Notes: generated by a model not told the origin, from the sequence alone. A stretch of DNA of 64,000 nt from Halarcobacter mediterraneus (GCF_004116625.1 NZ_NXIE01000002.1:372001-436000); one strand, 5' to 3'; positions 45,605 to 54,379 are shown, numbered from the stretch's first letter. Translations and numbers: made by a program.

Positions 45605-45660
45605 AGTATGCCCTCCTAACTAGTACTCTTAAAAAGTCAATCAACTTTTTAACTATGAGA

Positions 45661-45692
45661 ACTTTACTTTAAAAAATTCGCAGATTAATCGC
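45661..45692 (-). promoter_or_regulatory. Response-regulator-type box and -10 of the meta-cleavage operon (box c)
   Basis: On the minus strand: GCGATT, 5 bases, GCGAAT, 9 bases, TAAAGT. The presumed transcript starts about 50 bases before the dmpQ ATG. The same arrangement occurs before the phenol hydroxylase operon. Confidence 0.75.
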
Positions 45693-45736
45693 AATAGGAA
45701 AGATTTCATAAAAATTTGAAAATTAAAAGGCAAAGG

Positions 45737-45761
45737 GCTTATAAAAGCTCCTTTTTATAGC
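45737..45761 (-). terminator. Possible terminator of mdh
   Basis: GCTTATAAAA pairs with TTTTATAGC (one bulged base) across a short loop, overlapping the mdh stop codon. The following T-run on the minus strand is interrupted, so it is a weak candidate. Confidence 0.4.
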
Positions 45762-46699
45762 TAATTTGAACTATTCTCTTCTAATTTATCTATTAAAGTT
45801 TTTACAGAAGATATAGAGCTGGAAAACTGTTCTTTTTCTTTTTTTGTTAGTTGTTTTTCTATAATTTTCTTTGCTCCACTTTTACCTAAAATAATAGGTA
45901 CACCAGTAACTACATTTTCATAACCAAATTCACCTTCTAATTTAACAGCACAAGGTAAAATTACTTCTTTATTTTCTAGTATTGCTTCTAACATTAAAAT
46001 AACACCTTGAGCTGGAGCATAATAAGCTGAACCATTTTTTAATAGTTTTACTATTTCTAAACCACCATTTTTTGTTTTTTCTAAAACATCATTTATTTCA
46101 TTTTCATTTAAAACTTCATCCAAAGAAACACCTTCAACTTTTGTTTCTTTAATAAGTGGAACCATTTCATCCCCATGCCCACCTAAAACCATAGCTTCAA
46201 CTTTTTTATTTCCTATTTTCTTTTTTATAAAATGTGCCATTCTTGAACTATCTAAGATTCCTGCCATTCCTATTACTCTATTTCTAGTCCATTTAGAAAC
46301 TTTTAATGCGGTATAAACCATTGCATCTAAAGGATTTGAAACTATTATTAAAATGGCATCTTCATTATATTTAACAATATTTTGAACAATTGTATTCATT
46401 ATTTTTGCATTTGTATATAATAGATCATCTCTACTCATTCCTGGTTTTCTTGGAACTCCTGCTGTAATAACAACAATATCACAAGCTTTAAACTCTTCAT
46501 CTTTCGTTATGTCTTGAATTAAAGTTTTTGAGTTAACCGAACTTGCTGCTTGTGAAATATCAAGGGCCATTGCTTTTGTAAAATCTTCTCTTAAATCTTT
46601 TAATAAAATTTCATCACATATATTCTTCAATGCTAAATTATATGCAATCGTAGAACCAACGTTACCAACACCTACTATTCCAACTTTTTTATATCTCAA
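45761..46699 (-). CDS. mdh: Malate dehydrogenase (LDH/MDH superfamily)
   Basis: A 312-residue NAD-dependent 2-hydroxyacid dehydrogenase. The Rossmann loop is VGIVGVGNVGSTIAYNLA, the substrate loop AGVPRKPGMSRDDLL near residue 80 with the Arg typical of malate rather than the Gln of lactate enzymes, and the catalytic His in GGHGDEMVPL near residue 178. The start codon is TTG with AGGAG 9 bases upstream. A perfect GCGAAT repeat promoter (box d) with TATAAT precedes it, so it is probably induced with the aromatic genes to handle increased flow into the TCA cycle. Confidence 0.9.
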   Translation of the reverse strand: MRYKKVGIVGVGNVGSTIAYNLALKNICDEILLKDLREDFTKAMALDISQAASSVNSKTLIQDITKDEEFKACDIVVITAGVPRKPGMSRDDLLYTNAKIMNTIVQNIVKYNEDAILIIVSNPLDAMVYTALKVSKWTRNRVIGMAGILDSSRMAHFIKKKIGNKKVEAMVLGGHGDEMVPLIKETKVEGVSLDEVLNENEINDVLEKTKNGGLEIVKLLKNGSAYYAPAQGVILMLEAILENKEVILPCAVKLEGEFGYENVVTGVPIILGKSGAKKIIEKQLTKKEKEQFSSSISSVKTLIDKLEENSSN

Positions 46700-46728
46700 T
46701 ATCTAACTCCTAAAAAAAATTCTCAAAC

Positions 46729-46760
46729 ATTATATAAAATATTATTCGCAAATTATTCGC
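46729..46760 (-). promoter_or_regulatory. Response-regulator-type box and -10 of mdh (box d)
   Basis: On the minus strand: GCGAAT, 5 bases, GCGAAT, 9 bases, TATAAT. This is the best match of the six, with two identical half-sites and a consensus -10. It lies in the intergenic region shared with the divergent histidine kinase gene, which has its own TATAAT at 46789. Confidence 0.8.
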
Positions 46761-46788
46761 TTCATTTAACAAAGATTTTTTTCTATGA

Positions 46789-46794
46789 TATAAT
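46789..46794 (+). promoter_or_regulatory. -10 element of the first two-component operon
   Basis: TATAAT in an extended TGATATAAT context, 17 bases before the histidine kinase ATG. No GCGAAT box lies at the right distance for this direction, which suggests constitutive expression of the regulator. Confidence 0.5.
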
Positions 46795-46810
46795 TAAAAA
46801 AAGGTGAAAA

Positions 46811-48100
46811 ATGCTTAAAAATACTTTCTTTTTAAATACAAATAAAATTGCAAAAAGATTTTCAATAACCTATATTTTGGTAGGTTTAACTGGTATATTT
46901 TTTTTAGATAAAATTATAAATCTTATTTTAGAGAATAATACTATTTCAACAAACAGTATCTTGACTTTTAATATTTTATTTATTATTTCTACTGGTATTA
47001 TAATTTATTTAACCATTAATCATATGCAAAAAGTTATAAGAAATGTAGAAAAAGCTTATAATGACTTAAAACAAAAAGAAAAAGATAGATTAGCTCCTTA
47101 TGAGTTTTCCCTTGACCACTCTGTAGATGCTATTCATTGGTTTACTTTAGATGGAAAATTTATTTATGTAAATGAAGCTACCTGTAAAATGTCTGGATAT
47201 ACAAAAGAAGAGTTTGAACATATGTACTTAGAAGATGTAGACCCAAATTTTACAAGAGAAACCTCACCTAATTGTATGCAAGATATAAAAAATACTCCAA
47301 ATTGGCGTCTTGAATCAACACATAGAAGAAAAGATGGAAGTTCTTATCCTGTTGAAGTTTCTGGTCATGCCTTTACCTACAATGACAAAGAGTATATTTG
47401 TGCCTTTGCTAGAGATATGACACAAAGAATAAAAAATAGAAATAAAATTACAACTATAAATAAAGAACTAGAAAACTCTTTAAAAGAAAAAGAAATCTTA
47501 TTAAAAGAGATACACCATAGGGTTAAAAATAATATGGAAATCATATCTTCTTTACTTAATATGCAAGCATACAAATCAGATGATAAAAAGTTTAAAGATG
47601 CAATGAAAGAAAGCCGTAGTAAGATTCATTCAATGGCATTAGTTCATGAGTTTTTATACCTTGGAGAAAACCTTGCCTTTATAAATGTAAATGAATATAT
47701 AGAAAGATTGCTTGAAGACATTAAAGAGTTATATATTTCACAAAACACTCATATTCAAATTGATTTAAATCTTGATGTTATGGAGTTTTCAATAAATAGA
47801 TGTATTCAAGTTGGAATGTTACTACATGAATTATGTGTAAATGCTTTAAAATATGCCTTTAAAGAAAATAGAGAAAATCTCTTATGCGTACATATGAGAT
47901 TGATAGAAGATAAAATTCATATAAAAATAAGAGATAATGGAGAAGGTCTTAAAGATATAAAAGAACTTGAAAAATCTGAATCTATAGGAATGCAATTAGT
48001 TCATTCAATAGTAGATTTTCAACTTCATGGAACAATAGAGTTTAAAAATAATAATGGTTTAGAATGTAATATTATTTTCCCAAAAAAGGAGATTAAATGA
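46811..48100 (+). CDS. Membrane PAS-domain sensor histidine kinase, HisKA_2 type (copy 1)
   Basis: A 429-residue kinase. Two membrane helices (residues about 17-40 and 55-76) enclose a very short periplasmic loop. A PAS domain (about 98-205) carries HSVDAIHWFTLDGKFIYVNE, followed by a coiled stretch. The phospho-acceptor His is in LLKEIHHRVKNNMEI near residue 235. An ATPase domain has the N box (ELCVNALKYAF) and G box (IRDNGEGLKD). The tiny periplasmic loop means the signal is likely sensed in the membrane or by the cytoplasmic PAS. The stop overlaps the response regulator ATG by 4 bases. A close paralog lies at 54469. Confidence 0.9.
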   Translation: MLKNTFFLNTNKIAKRFSITYILVGLTGIFFLDKIINLILENNTISTNSILTFNILFIISTGIIIYLTINHMQKVIRNVEKAYNDLKQKEKDRLAPYEFSLDHSVDAIHWFTLDGKFIYVNEATCKMSGYTKEEFEHMYLEDVDPNFTRETSPNCMQDIKNTPNWRLESTHRRKDGSSYPVEVSGHAFTYNDKEYICAFARDMTQRIKNRNKITTINKELENSLKEKEILLKEIHHRVKNNMEIISSLLNMQAYKSDDKKFKDAMKESRSKIHSMALVHEFLYLGENLAFINVNEYIERLLEDIKELYISQNTHIQIDLNLDVMEFSINRCIQVGMLLHELCVNALKYAFKENRENLLCVHMRLIEDKIHIKIRDNGEGLKDIKELEKSESIGMQLVHSIVDFQLHGTIEFKNNNGLECNIIFPKKEIK

Positions 48101-48858
48101 ATAAAATAAAAATTTTAATAGTTGAAGATGAACCAATAATTGCACTAAATTTAAAACAAGTACTAATAGAGTTAGGATATGAAGCTTTTGGAATAGCAAA
48201 TAACAGATGTAATACATTAAAGCTTTTAGATGAAAATAAAAAAACTCCTGATTTGATATTAATGGACATTTATCTTCAAGGTCCCACTACAGGAATTATG
48301 CTTGCCAAAGAGCTAAAAGATACATTAAAAAATGTGCCTATTATATTTTTAACTGCAAATTCAGAACTTGCAACTATAAAAGAAGCTTCAGAAACATTAG
48401 CTTATGGTTATTTAATAAAGCCATATAAGAAAAATCATCTTCAAGCAACAATTGAAGTAACAATGAAAAAAGCTTATGAAGATAGAAAAGCTTCATTAGA
48501 TCTAAACTCAATAAAAAATATAAATAAATCTTTAGAACAACAATTACAATTAGATTTAGAAAGTAAATCAAGAACAGTAAAATTGAAATATGGATATCTT
48601 TTTGATAAAGAGAAACAAAACTTATACTTTGGAGATGAATTAGTTAAGTTAACAACAAAAGAATTAGCTATTATTTCAATACTTTGTAAAAGTCCAGGTC
48701 AAATAATTTCCCAAGAACAAATTGAATATGCAATTTGGCAAAATGAACCTGCTGGGTATGCAGCTTTTAGATCTGTCTTATTTCGACTAAGGAATAAAAT
48801 ACATAAAGATTTAATAATAAACCAAAATAATTCAGGGTATAAAATACAAATGTTGTAA
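48097..48858 (+). CDS. OmpR/PhoB-type response regulator (copy 1)
   Basis: A 253-residue regulator. The receiver domain has acidic pocket VEDEP, phospho-acceptor Asp in LILMDIYLQG near residue 57, Thr in IIFLTANSE and Lys in YLIKPYKK. After a linker of about 35 residues comes a winged-helix DNA-binding domain, with KLTTKELAIISILCKSPGQ and the recognition helix region GYAAFRSVLFRLRNKIHKD. OmpR-family domains bind tandem direct repeats with an 11-bp period, which is exactly the geometry of the GCGAAT boxes. It is co-translated with the kinase and nearly identical in the recognition helix to copy 2. Confidence 0.93.
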   Translation: MNKIKILIVEDEPIIALNLKQVLIELGYEAFGIANNRCNTLKLLDENKKTPDLILMDIYLQGPTTGIMLAKELKDTLKNVPIIFLTANSELATIKEASETLAYGYLIKPYKKNHLQATIEVTMKKAYEDRKASLDLNSIKNINKSLEQQLQLDLESKSRTVKLKYGYLFDKEKQNLYFGDELVKLTTKELAIISILCKSPGQIISQEQIEYAIWQNEPAGYAAFRSVLFRLRNKIHKDLIINQNNSGYKIQML

Positions 48859-48884
48859 AATCATAAATAATTATGATTTTACAA
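48853..48884. terminator. Bidirectional terminator between response regulator 1 and the TSUP gene
   Basis: A perfect 14-bp inverted repeat, TTGTAAAATCATAA and TTATGATTTTACAA, with loop ATAA, between convergent genes. The regulator stop codon is inside the left arm. Confidence 0.8.
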
Positions 48885-48889
48885 TATAA

Positions 48890-49696
48890 TTAAATTAATG
48901 AAAACAACATTTTTATACTTAAAACTAAAGGAATAAAAGAAAATAGTTTTTTCATTAAATCTACGTTTATTTTATGAACTAACATAACTCCTATAGGAGC
49001 AGTTAGATAACTTGCACTTGCTACACAAAGTAAGGCAGGGAGTGAAACAAAACCTAAAGTATAAGTATCCATAGAAGTATGAGCCCAACCATTAATAATA
49101 TACCCTAAAGTACCAGAAATAGCTATAGGAAAACCTATAGCAGAAGAAGTTGCAATAGCTTTTTTTATATCAATATTTTGAACTAGCAAATATGGAACAC
49201 TCATAATTCCACCACCAATAGATACTAAAGAAGATAAAGCCCCAATTAATCCACCTGAAATAATATGTGTTTTTGCACTAAAGATTTTACTTTCAGGTTT
49301 AGGTTTTTTCCCTATAAACATTACAATTGAAGAATACAACATAAAACAAGCAAAAATTATAGATAAGTAAAAAGAATCCAATTTAGAAGCTATAAATGTA
49401 GCTATAAATGTTCCTATTATAATTCCAGGAACCATCATTTTGACAACTTCCCAAATAATTGCTTTTTTCTTTTGTTGAGCTTTAATACTAGAAATAGAAG
49501 TAATAATTATAATAGCCATTGAAGTTCCCAAGGCTAAGTGAACAACATTACTTTCATCAATTGTCTCATGACTTAAAAATATAACAGTTAAAATAGGAAC
49601 TATAATTCCTCCTCCACCTATTCCAAAAAGACCTGATATAATACCAACAAAAGAACCTAATAATAAGAAATATATTATTGTTTGCATATCTAACAT
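48890..49696 (-). CDS. TauE/SafE-family (TSUP) membrane permease
   Basis: A 268-residue membrane protein with about eight helices and the duplicated glycine-rich TSUP motif (GIISGLFGIGGGGIIVPIL near residue 18 and GALSSLVSIGGGIMSVPYL near residue 150). The family exports sulfite, sulfonates or organic anions. It lies between response regulator 1 and the phenol hydroxylase operon but has its own upstream region with hairpins and no GCGAAT box. A link to aromatic metabolism is therefore only positional. Confidence 0.88.
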   Translation of the reverse strand: MLDMQTIIYFLLLGSFVGIISGLFGIGGGGIIVPILTVIFLSHETIDESNVVHLALGTSMAIIIITSISSIKAQQKKKAIIWEVVKMMVPGIIIGTFIATFIASKLDSFYLSIIFACFMLYSSIVMFIGKKPKPESKIFSAKTHIISGGLIGALSSLVSIGGGIMSVPYLLVQNIDIKKAIATSSAIGFPIAISGTLGYIINGWAHTSMDTYTLGFVSLPALLCVASASYLTAPIGVMLVHKINVDLMKKLFSFIPLVLSIKMLFSLI

Positions 49697-49747
49697 AAGT
49701 TATCCTTTTAAATAGTTCCTATTTTAAAGGAACCTCGTATTCTATAA

Positions 49748-49784
49748 CTACTTTTACGGTATTTATAAAAAATACCTAAAGTAG
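49748..49784. repeat. 37-bp imperfect palindrome upstream of the TSUP gene
   Basis: CTACTTT(TAC)GGTATTT, loop ATAAA, AAATACC(T)AAAGTAG, with an internal mismatch. On the minus strand it stands directly before a TATAGA/ATAGAAT sequence, so it may be an operator overlapping the promoter of the TSUP gene. A second small hairpin, GTTCC/GGAAC, lies at 49720-49738. Confidence 0.4.
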
Positions 49785-49825
49785 CAAATTCTAAAGGACT
49801 TTAAGAATAAAGTCTATTATTAAAG

Positions 49826-49854
49826 AAAAGATACAATTAAAAATTGTATCTTTT
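49826..49854 (-). terminator. Terminator of the phenol hydroxylase operon
   Basis: A perfect 13-bp stem, AAAAGATACAATT and AATTGTATCTTTT, with a 3-base AAA loop, overlapping the last bases of dmpP. Confidence 0.85.
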
Positions 49855-50911
49855 AAATAGATTTAAAAAGAGGACTTCTTATTGCATCAGAATGTAAATC
49901 AGCTTTTGAAAAAAACTTTTCAGTATGAATATCTTTTTCAAATAATCTTCCTTGCATTAAAACTTTAATACATGCATCACTCATCATAGGAGGTCCACAT
50001 AAATAAGCTTTATTACCATCAAATTTTCCTTCATACATTTTTTTAGCCACATCATTTGTAAATCCAACTTCACCTTTCCAAGAGGAATCCTTATTGTCAG
50101 ATAAAACTGGAATATATCTAAAATTTTTATGCTTTTTTTCTAAATCTCTAAACATATCAGCATAATAAAGTTCTTCTTCATTTCTAGCCCCATGAAATAA
50201 AGTAATATCTTGAGTACATCCATTTTCTAACTCATCTAAAATCATAGATTTAGGACTTGATAAACCTGAACCACCTGCAAAGAAAATCATAGGTTTATTT
50301 GCTGATTTTTTAACAAAAAATCTTCCAAATGGTCCGGTTATTTTCCTTCTATCTCCAACTTTTACATTTTGATGAATCCATGGTGTTGCTTCTCCATCAG
50401 GTATTATTCCAATATTTAATTCAATTACTTTTCCACTACTTGGTTCATTTGCCAAAGAAAATGCTCTTGGTTCTTCAAAACCTGGTACATGATAATTTAT
50501 ATATTGTCCAGCTTGAAAATCTAACTCTTCATCAAGTTCTAACCAAAGACCTAAAATTCTTGGAGTTAACATTTCTCTTTTTATAACAGTACCCCAAACA
50601 TCTTTTACAGGAATACTTCTTGCATCAACATCAACATCAATATCTGCTTCTATAACAACATCTTCTTCTACTGTTGCTGTACAAGCTAAACAATAACCAT
50701 CTTCTCTTTCAGCATCCATTAAAGCAAAAGAAGATGCAGCACCATAATCAACTTCTCCTTCAAGAATTTCAACCTTACAAGTGCCACATAAACCATGATT
50801 ACAAGCATGGGGTAAATATACCCCTTGTCTTAATGCTGCATCAAGTAAAGTTTGATTTTCTTGAACATCAACAATATCACCAGTTGGTTCTATCTCTAAT
50901 TTACAAGCCAT
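49853..50911 (-). CDS. dmpP: Phenol hydroxylase reductase component P5
   Basis: A 352-residue NADH-dependent reductase. An N-terminal plant-type [2Fe-2S] domain has CNHGLCGTC near residue 37 and a fourth Cys in GYCLACTA near residue 75. Next is a flavin domain with RAFSLANEP near residue 170 and an NADH domain with MIFFAGGSGLSSPKSMI near residue 215 and AYLCGPPMM near residue 310. It passes electrons from NADH to the DmpN di-iron site. It is the last gene of the operon, 1 base after dmpO. Confidence 0.97.
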   Translation of the reverse strand: MACKLEIEPTGDIVDVQENQTLLDAALRQGVYLPHACNHGLCGTCKVEILEGEVDYGAASSFALMDAEREDGYCLACTATVEEDVVIEADIDVDVDARSIPVKDVWGTVIKREMLTPRILGLWLELDEELDFQAGQYINYHVPGFEEPRAFSLANEPSSGKVIELNIGIIPDGEATPWIHQNVKVGDRRKITGPFGRFFVKKSANKPMIFFAGGSGLSSPKSMILDELENGCTQDITLFHGARNEEELYYADMFRDLEKKHKNFRYIPVLSDNKDSSWKGEVGFTNDVAKKMYEGKFDGNKAYLCGPPMMSDACIKVLMQGRLFEKDIHTEKFFSKADLHSDAIRSPLFKSI

Positions 50912-50912
50912 T

Positions 50913-51272
50913 TTATGCTCCTACTTTTCCTGTTAAAGTTGGTGTTGTAAATTGAATAAAAGACTTATGACCAACACCATTTTCTTTTAAACTTTTTGAA
51001 AAATCTGGTTCAATAACTTTTCCATCTACTTCCCAAATCACTTCTAGATTTTCAAAATCTAAATCCTCATAATCTGGTTCAACTTTATATGTAATTGGTA
51101 TCAAATCTGAAATAATTGCTCCAAAAGGCATTTCTGGAGGTAAAGGAAATGCTCTTGGCGAAGAGACAACTCTATGTCCATACCAATATAAATATACTAC
51201 TTGATTCCCATTAAAGTTTTCAACTGAATCTTTCATTATGATTGGATATTCTCCGATTGATTTTATTGACAT
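50913..51272 (-). CDS. dmpO: Phenol hydroxylase component P4
   Basis: A 119-residue subunit of the (alpha-beta-gamma)2 oxygenase. It carries the P4 family block GDRVVSSPRAFPLPPE-like VVSSPRAFPLPPEMPFGAI near residue 35. P4 forms the small gamma subunit. It follows dmpN by 9 bases. Confidence 0.93.
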   Translation of the reverse strand: MSIKSIGEYPIIMKDSVENFNGNQVVYLYWYGHRVVSSPRAFPLPPEMPFGAIISDLIPITYKVEPDYEDLDFENLEVIWEVDGKVIEPDFSKSLKENGVGHKSFIQFTTPTLTGKVGA

Positions 51273-51281
51273 TTTATCTCC

Positions 51282-52796
51282 TTAATTATTTTTTAGTTTA
51301 TTCCACATAGCTTCATCAGGAGAACCTACGTAATCTAAATTATCTACACCATTTTCAATTTTATACCATTTTAATACCTCAGGGATAGTTGCTCCACCAC
51401 AATTCCCTTGGAAAATCTGATGAGGAGGTAACCAAGCTTGAGTATATTTTTCAGGTTGTTTCTCAAATACATGCTTACAACCTTTTGAACAAAAATGAAA
51501 CTTCTCACCATTAAACTCTGAGGTTTCATGGGTATAAACATGAGGGTTTCCACCTTCTATATCCGTAAAACCTAAAGGAATTTGACAAGTTTGACAAATA
51601 ATAGGTAAAGTCTCAGAGTAAAATCTTTCACCTTTTTTTTCTAATTCAATATATCTTTCAAACATTGGTCTATAATATTTATCAAAAGTATCTGGATACT
51701 TTTCACTTAGCCAATTCATTTTCTCTTCATCAGGCATCCATGTATGAAAAGCAGCTGCATTTGTATGGTTATAGAAAATATTCCATACTTGGTGAGATAA
51801 GTGACCTTTTTCTGCAATAATTGTATTTATTGTATCTGTTGGTAATTCAATTCCATATCTCTCTAAATCTTTATATAAAGCAATACAGTTTTGTTCAATA
51901 TACAACTCAACTGACTCTGCCCATGAAGTTGGAGAATTTGGTAACATATAATCCATCATCATTGCTACAAGGCCTAATAATCTATATCCTCTCCATAACC
52001 ATTTATCCATCCACTCTTGAACAATTGGAACATTATCTGGATCTTGCTCTAAGATAAATTTAATTGCAGATAAACCTAAAGTCATATGTCTTGATTCATC
52101 ACTTTGAGCAGAGAACCCAAATGTAACAGTTGCCATATCTCCATTATATGCAGCTCCACTCATAAATGGAACAAATAATAAACTTGTTAAAACAAATTCA
52201 AAAGAGAATGAGATTGCTGTTAAAAACTCAAATGGTCCTGCTGTACTTGCATCATCACCAAAAGATTTTGGAACAGAAAGATACCAAACTCTATCATGTG
52301 CTTTAGCATAATCATGGAAACCATCAAAATATTTATTATAATGACTCATTGTATGAACTTGAGTTTGAAAGTGTCTTAATTCATCAATAGCTTGCATTTG
52401 ACAAGCAATAGAAGCACCCTCTCCTCTAAAAGCTCTTGCAACATGAGAAAAACCTTGTACAACTTTATATTCTAAAGGTGTTACTCCTGTTAAAAATAGT
52501 TTTAAGGCATTTACATATCTCGCATCTGAAATATTTTTTTGTGCATTATTTTGAGCAAAAGCATCAATAATAGAATAAAGTTTTTTATCTTTTTCAGCTT
52601 GTAATTTCCAATACGAATCCATAGTCATTCTAAAAGGATCTTCCCAAGCTTCCCAATCATGTATTTTAATACCTTCCATTTTTAAATATGGATAAACATC
52701 TTCAGACTTTTGATAAGTTGGATCCCAACCAAGTCTTGTCATATATTTATATTGTTCTTTTTTATTTAATCTTTTTTTTCTCTGATTTATACTCAT
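51282..52796 (-). CDS. dmpN: Phenol hydroxylase oxygenase alpha subunit P3
   Basis: A 504-residue catalytic subunit of a bacterial multicomponent monooxygenase. The di-iron ligands are in the two E-x-x-H motifs, AIDELRHFQTQ near residue 138 and QSDESRHMTLG near residue 233, with the further Glu in FRGEGASIACQ near residue 110. The C-terminal part (from about residue 400) holds a YHS-type Cys-rich zinc-binding module: CQTCQIPLGF and HFCSKGCKHVFE. Hydroxylates phenol to catechol. Confidence 0.97.
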   Translation of the reverse strand: MSINQRKKRLNKKEQYKYMTRLGWDPTYQKSEDVYPYLKMEGIKIHDWEAWEDPFRMTMDSYWKLQAEKDKKLYSIIDAFAQNNAQKNISDARYVNALKLFLTGVTPLEYKVVQGFSHVARAFRGEGASIACQMQAIDELRHFQTQVHTMSHYNKYFDGFHDYAKAHDRVWYLSVPKSFGDDASTAGPFEFLTAISFSFEFVLTSLLFVPFMSGAAYNGDMATVTFGFSAQSDESRHMTLGLSAIKFILEQDPDNVPIVQEWMDKWLWRGYRLLGLVAMMMDYMLPNSPTSWAESVELYIEQNCIALYKDLERYGIELPTDTINTIIAEKGHLSHQVWNIFYNHTNAAAFHTWMPDEEKMNWLSEKYPDTFDKYYRPMFERYIELEKKGERFYSETLPIICQTCQIPLGFTDIEGGNPHVYTHETSEFNGEKFHFCSKGCKHVFEKQPEKYTQAWLPPHQIFQGNCGGATIPEVLKWYKIENGVDNLDYVGSPDEAMWNKLKNN

Positions 52797-52808
52797 AATA
52801 TCTCCTTT

Positions 52809-53084
52809 TTAGTTATCCCAGTAAACTACAAATTGTTCATCATCTTCTTCAACTTGACCACCTAAAGAAATCAATACTAATTGCAACTCTTCAGGATCCC
52901 ATTCTCTACCTAAAACTTCTGATACTGTTGATGCATTTACTTCGATTCTACCTTCTCTTTCAATTTGAATCATGGCAGGTTTATTAGTAATTATTACACC
53001 CTCATTATCTTCTTTTATAGCTTGGGCAATAGCTCTTCCATCTTCTGTTGCCTGTAAACATAATAATGCTACACTTGATGACAT
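52809..53084 (-). CDS. dmpM: Phenol hydroxylase effector component P2
   Basis: A 91-residue cofactorless effector of the MmoB/DmpM family. SSVALLCLQATEDGRAIAQA at the N-terminus and an acidic C-terminal half (GREWDPEELQLVLISLGGQV) are family typical. It binds the oxygenase and tunes the active site. It lies between dmpL and dmpN as in Pseudomonas. Confidence 0.94.
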   Translation of the reverse strand: MSSSVALLCLQATEDGRAIAQAIKEDNEGVIITNKPAMIQIEREGRIEVNASTVSEVLGREWDPEELQLVLISLGGQVEEDDEQFVVYWDN

Positions 53085-53096
53085 ATTTTTTCCTTT

Positions 53097-54089
53097 TTAT
53101 AAATTTATTCCTGATTTAGCCAATCTTTGTAATAAAGACTCTTTAACTTCTAAAATCAAGTTTTCTTTACTTTCACTAAATGTTGTTAAGTCTTCCATAA
53201 CCTTTTCTATAATAGAAATATCTTCTTCTATCCAAGTTTTTAATAACTCTTTATTTTCATCAGATTCTTTAGCCATCACTTGAATAACATTATCTATCCA
53301 CTTTATTGTTTCTTCATACCATGAAGTAATAAATTCTGTTAGCATTGCAACCGTGGATTCATTTTCTTTAAATAACTCTTTTGAGAATTCATTAACCATT
53401 AAAGGAATAACAAAACTATCAAATACAACATTTTGTTTTACAAATAGTCTAATTGGGTCTTTAACAATAAATGAATCCTCAACTGCTTTTCTTAAACCTT
53501 GCCATTTAGAAGAAGAAAGCCAATTTTCTTTACCCTCATCAAGTTTTGATACTTCATTATTTGAAAGTAATAAAATCATCTTAGTTATATGTTGAGCCAT
53601 TCCTAATCTATCTTCTGCATGGAAAAGGCAAGCAGACATCATAGCCGTACCATAAACTCTATCTACAATTGCTAGATTATTCATATTTGCACCATATTCA
53701 TAATGTCTTAATGGTGTTAAATACTCAAAAACTTTATTTAAATGTTCTGGTTGTATAAATTGAGCTAATTCTCTTTTTCCTACGAAATCAAAACTCTGTT
53801 CATTTGCACTATTTTGACTCGCTCTTGTAGAAACATAAGACATATAATGAAACTTTCTAGGGTCTAATAAATCATACCAATCTTCCATTTTTATCTGAGT
53901 TCTATTTTTATCATAAATTTCAAACTCTGGTTCCCACTGAGGTCTGTAATGAAAACTTTCTGTTGGTTGAGCATCATACATTGCTTCTTCATATCTTGAA
54001 GCAGGTCTATCTTCTCCAAATCTCTCAATAATATGACCAAAAGTATGTCTTTTTGGTTCAATCTCAATATTTGCAATATTTAATTCCAT
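53097..54089 (-). CDS. dmpL: Phenol hydroxylase oxygenase beta subunit P1
   Basis: A 330-residue beta subunit with the family landmarks TFGHIIERFGEDRPASRYEEA near residue 16, QPTESFHYRPQWEPE near residue 40 and MSYVSTRASQN near residue 78. It lacks di-iron ligands and supports the DmpN fold. It starts 13 bases after dmpK. Confidence 0.95.
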   Translation of the reverse strand: MELNIANIEIEPKRHTFGHIIERFGEDRPASRYEEAMYDAQPTESFHYRPQWEPEFEIYDKNRTQIKMEDWYDLLDPRKFHYMSYVSTRASQNSANEQSFDFVGKRELAQFIQPEHLNKVFEYLTPLRHYEYGANMNNLAIVDRVYGTAMMSACLFHAEDRLGMAQHITKMILLLSNNEVSKLDEGKENWLSSSKWQGLRKAVEDSFIVKDPIRLFVKQNVVFDSFVIPLMVNEFSKELFKENESTVAMLTEFITSWYEETIKWIDNVIQVMAKESDENKELLKTWIEEDISIIEKVMEDLTTFSESKENLILEVKESLLQRLAKSGINL

Positions 54090-54102
54090 TTTTTCTCCTT
54101 AA

Positions 54103-54336
54103 TTAATTTAAGCCATATTTCCAGTTTTGATTATCAATTAAAAGTTCTCTTTCTTGTTCTTTTGAAAAAAAAGAGACTCTATTATTGCTACAAAATTGGA
54201 TAAATGCTTTAAATGGTAAAAGTAATTCAACATACATTGAAGCTTCACCAATTGCAAAATAAAACTCTACAAATCCATCTTCTTTTATTTCGATAATTTG
54301 TACAAATTTCTTTTTGTTTGGCATCAATTCATACAT
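54103..54336 (-). CDS. dmpK: Phenol hydroxylase assembly protein P0
   Basis: A 77-residue protein of the DmpK/PhhK family, needed for iron insertion into the oxygenase but not for turnover. Family features are VEFYFAIGEASMYVELLLPF near residue 24 and the FIQFCSNNRV block. It is the first gene of the operon. A GAGGAGG site precedes the ATG and box e lies further upstream. Confidence 0.9.
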   Translation of the reverse strand: MYELMPNKKKFVQIIEIKEDGFVEFYFAIGEASMYVELLLPFKAFIQFCSNNRVSFFSKEQERELLIDNQNWKYGLN

Positions 54337-54379
54337 ACAACCTCCTCATAAGTTTGTTTTACTTTTTTTGAACAAGTGA

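Noticed and set aside
49697-49852. A GCGAAT box for the TSUP permease
   Set aside because: No GCGA or TCGC half-site is present in this interval, so the permease is not assigned to the regulon despite its location.
51282-51600. YHS-type Cys motif in DmpN as a possible novel fusion
   Set aside because: Cys-rich zinc-binding C-terminal modules are a normal part of phenol hydroxylase alpha subunits.
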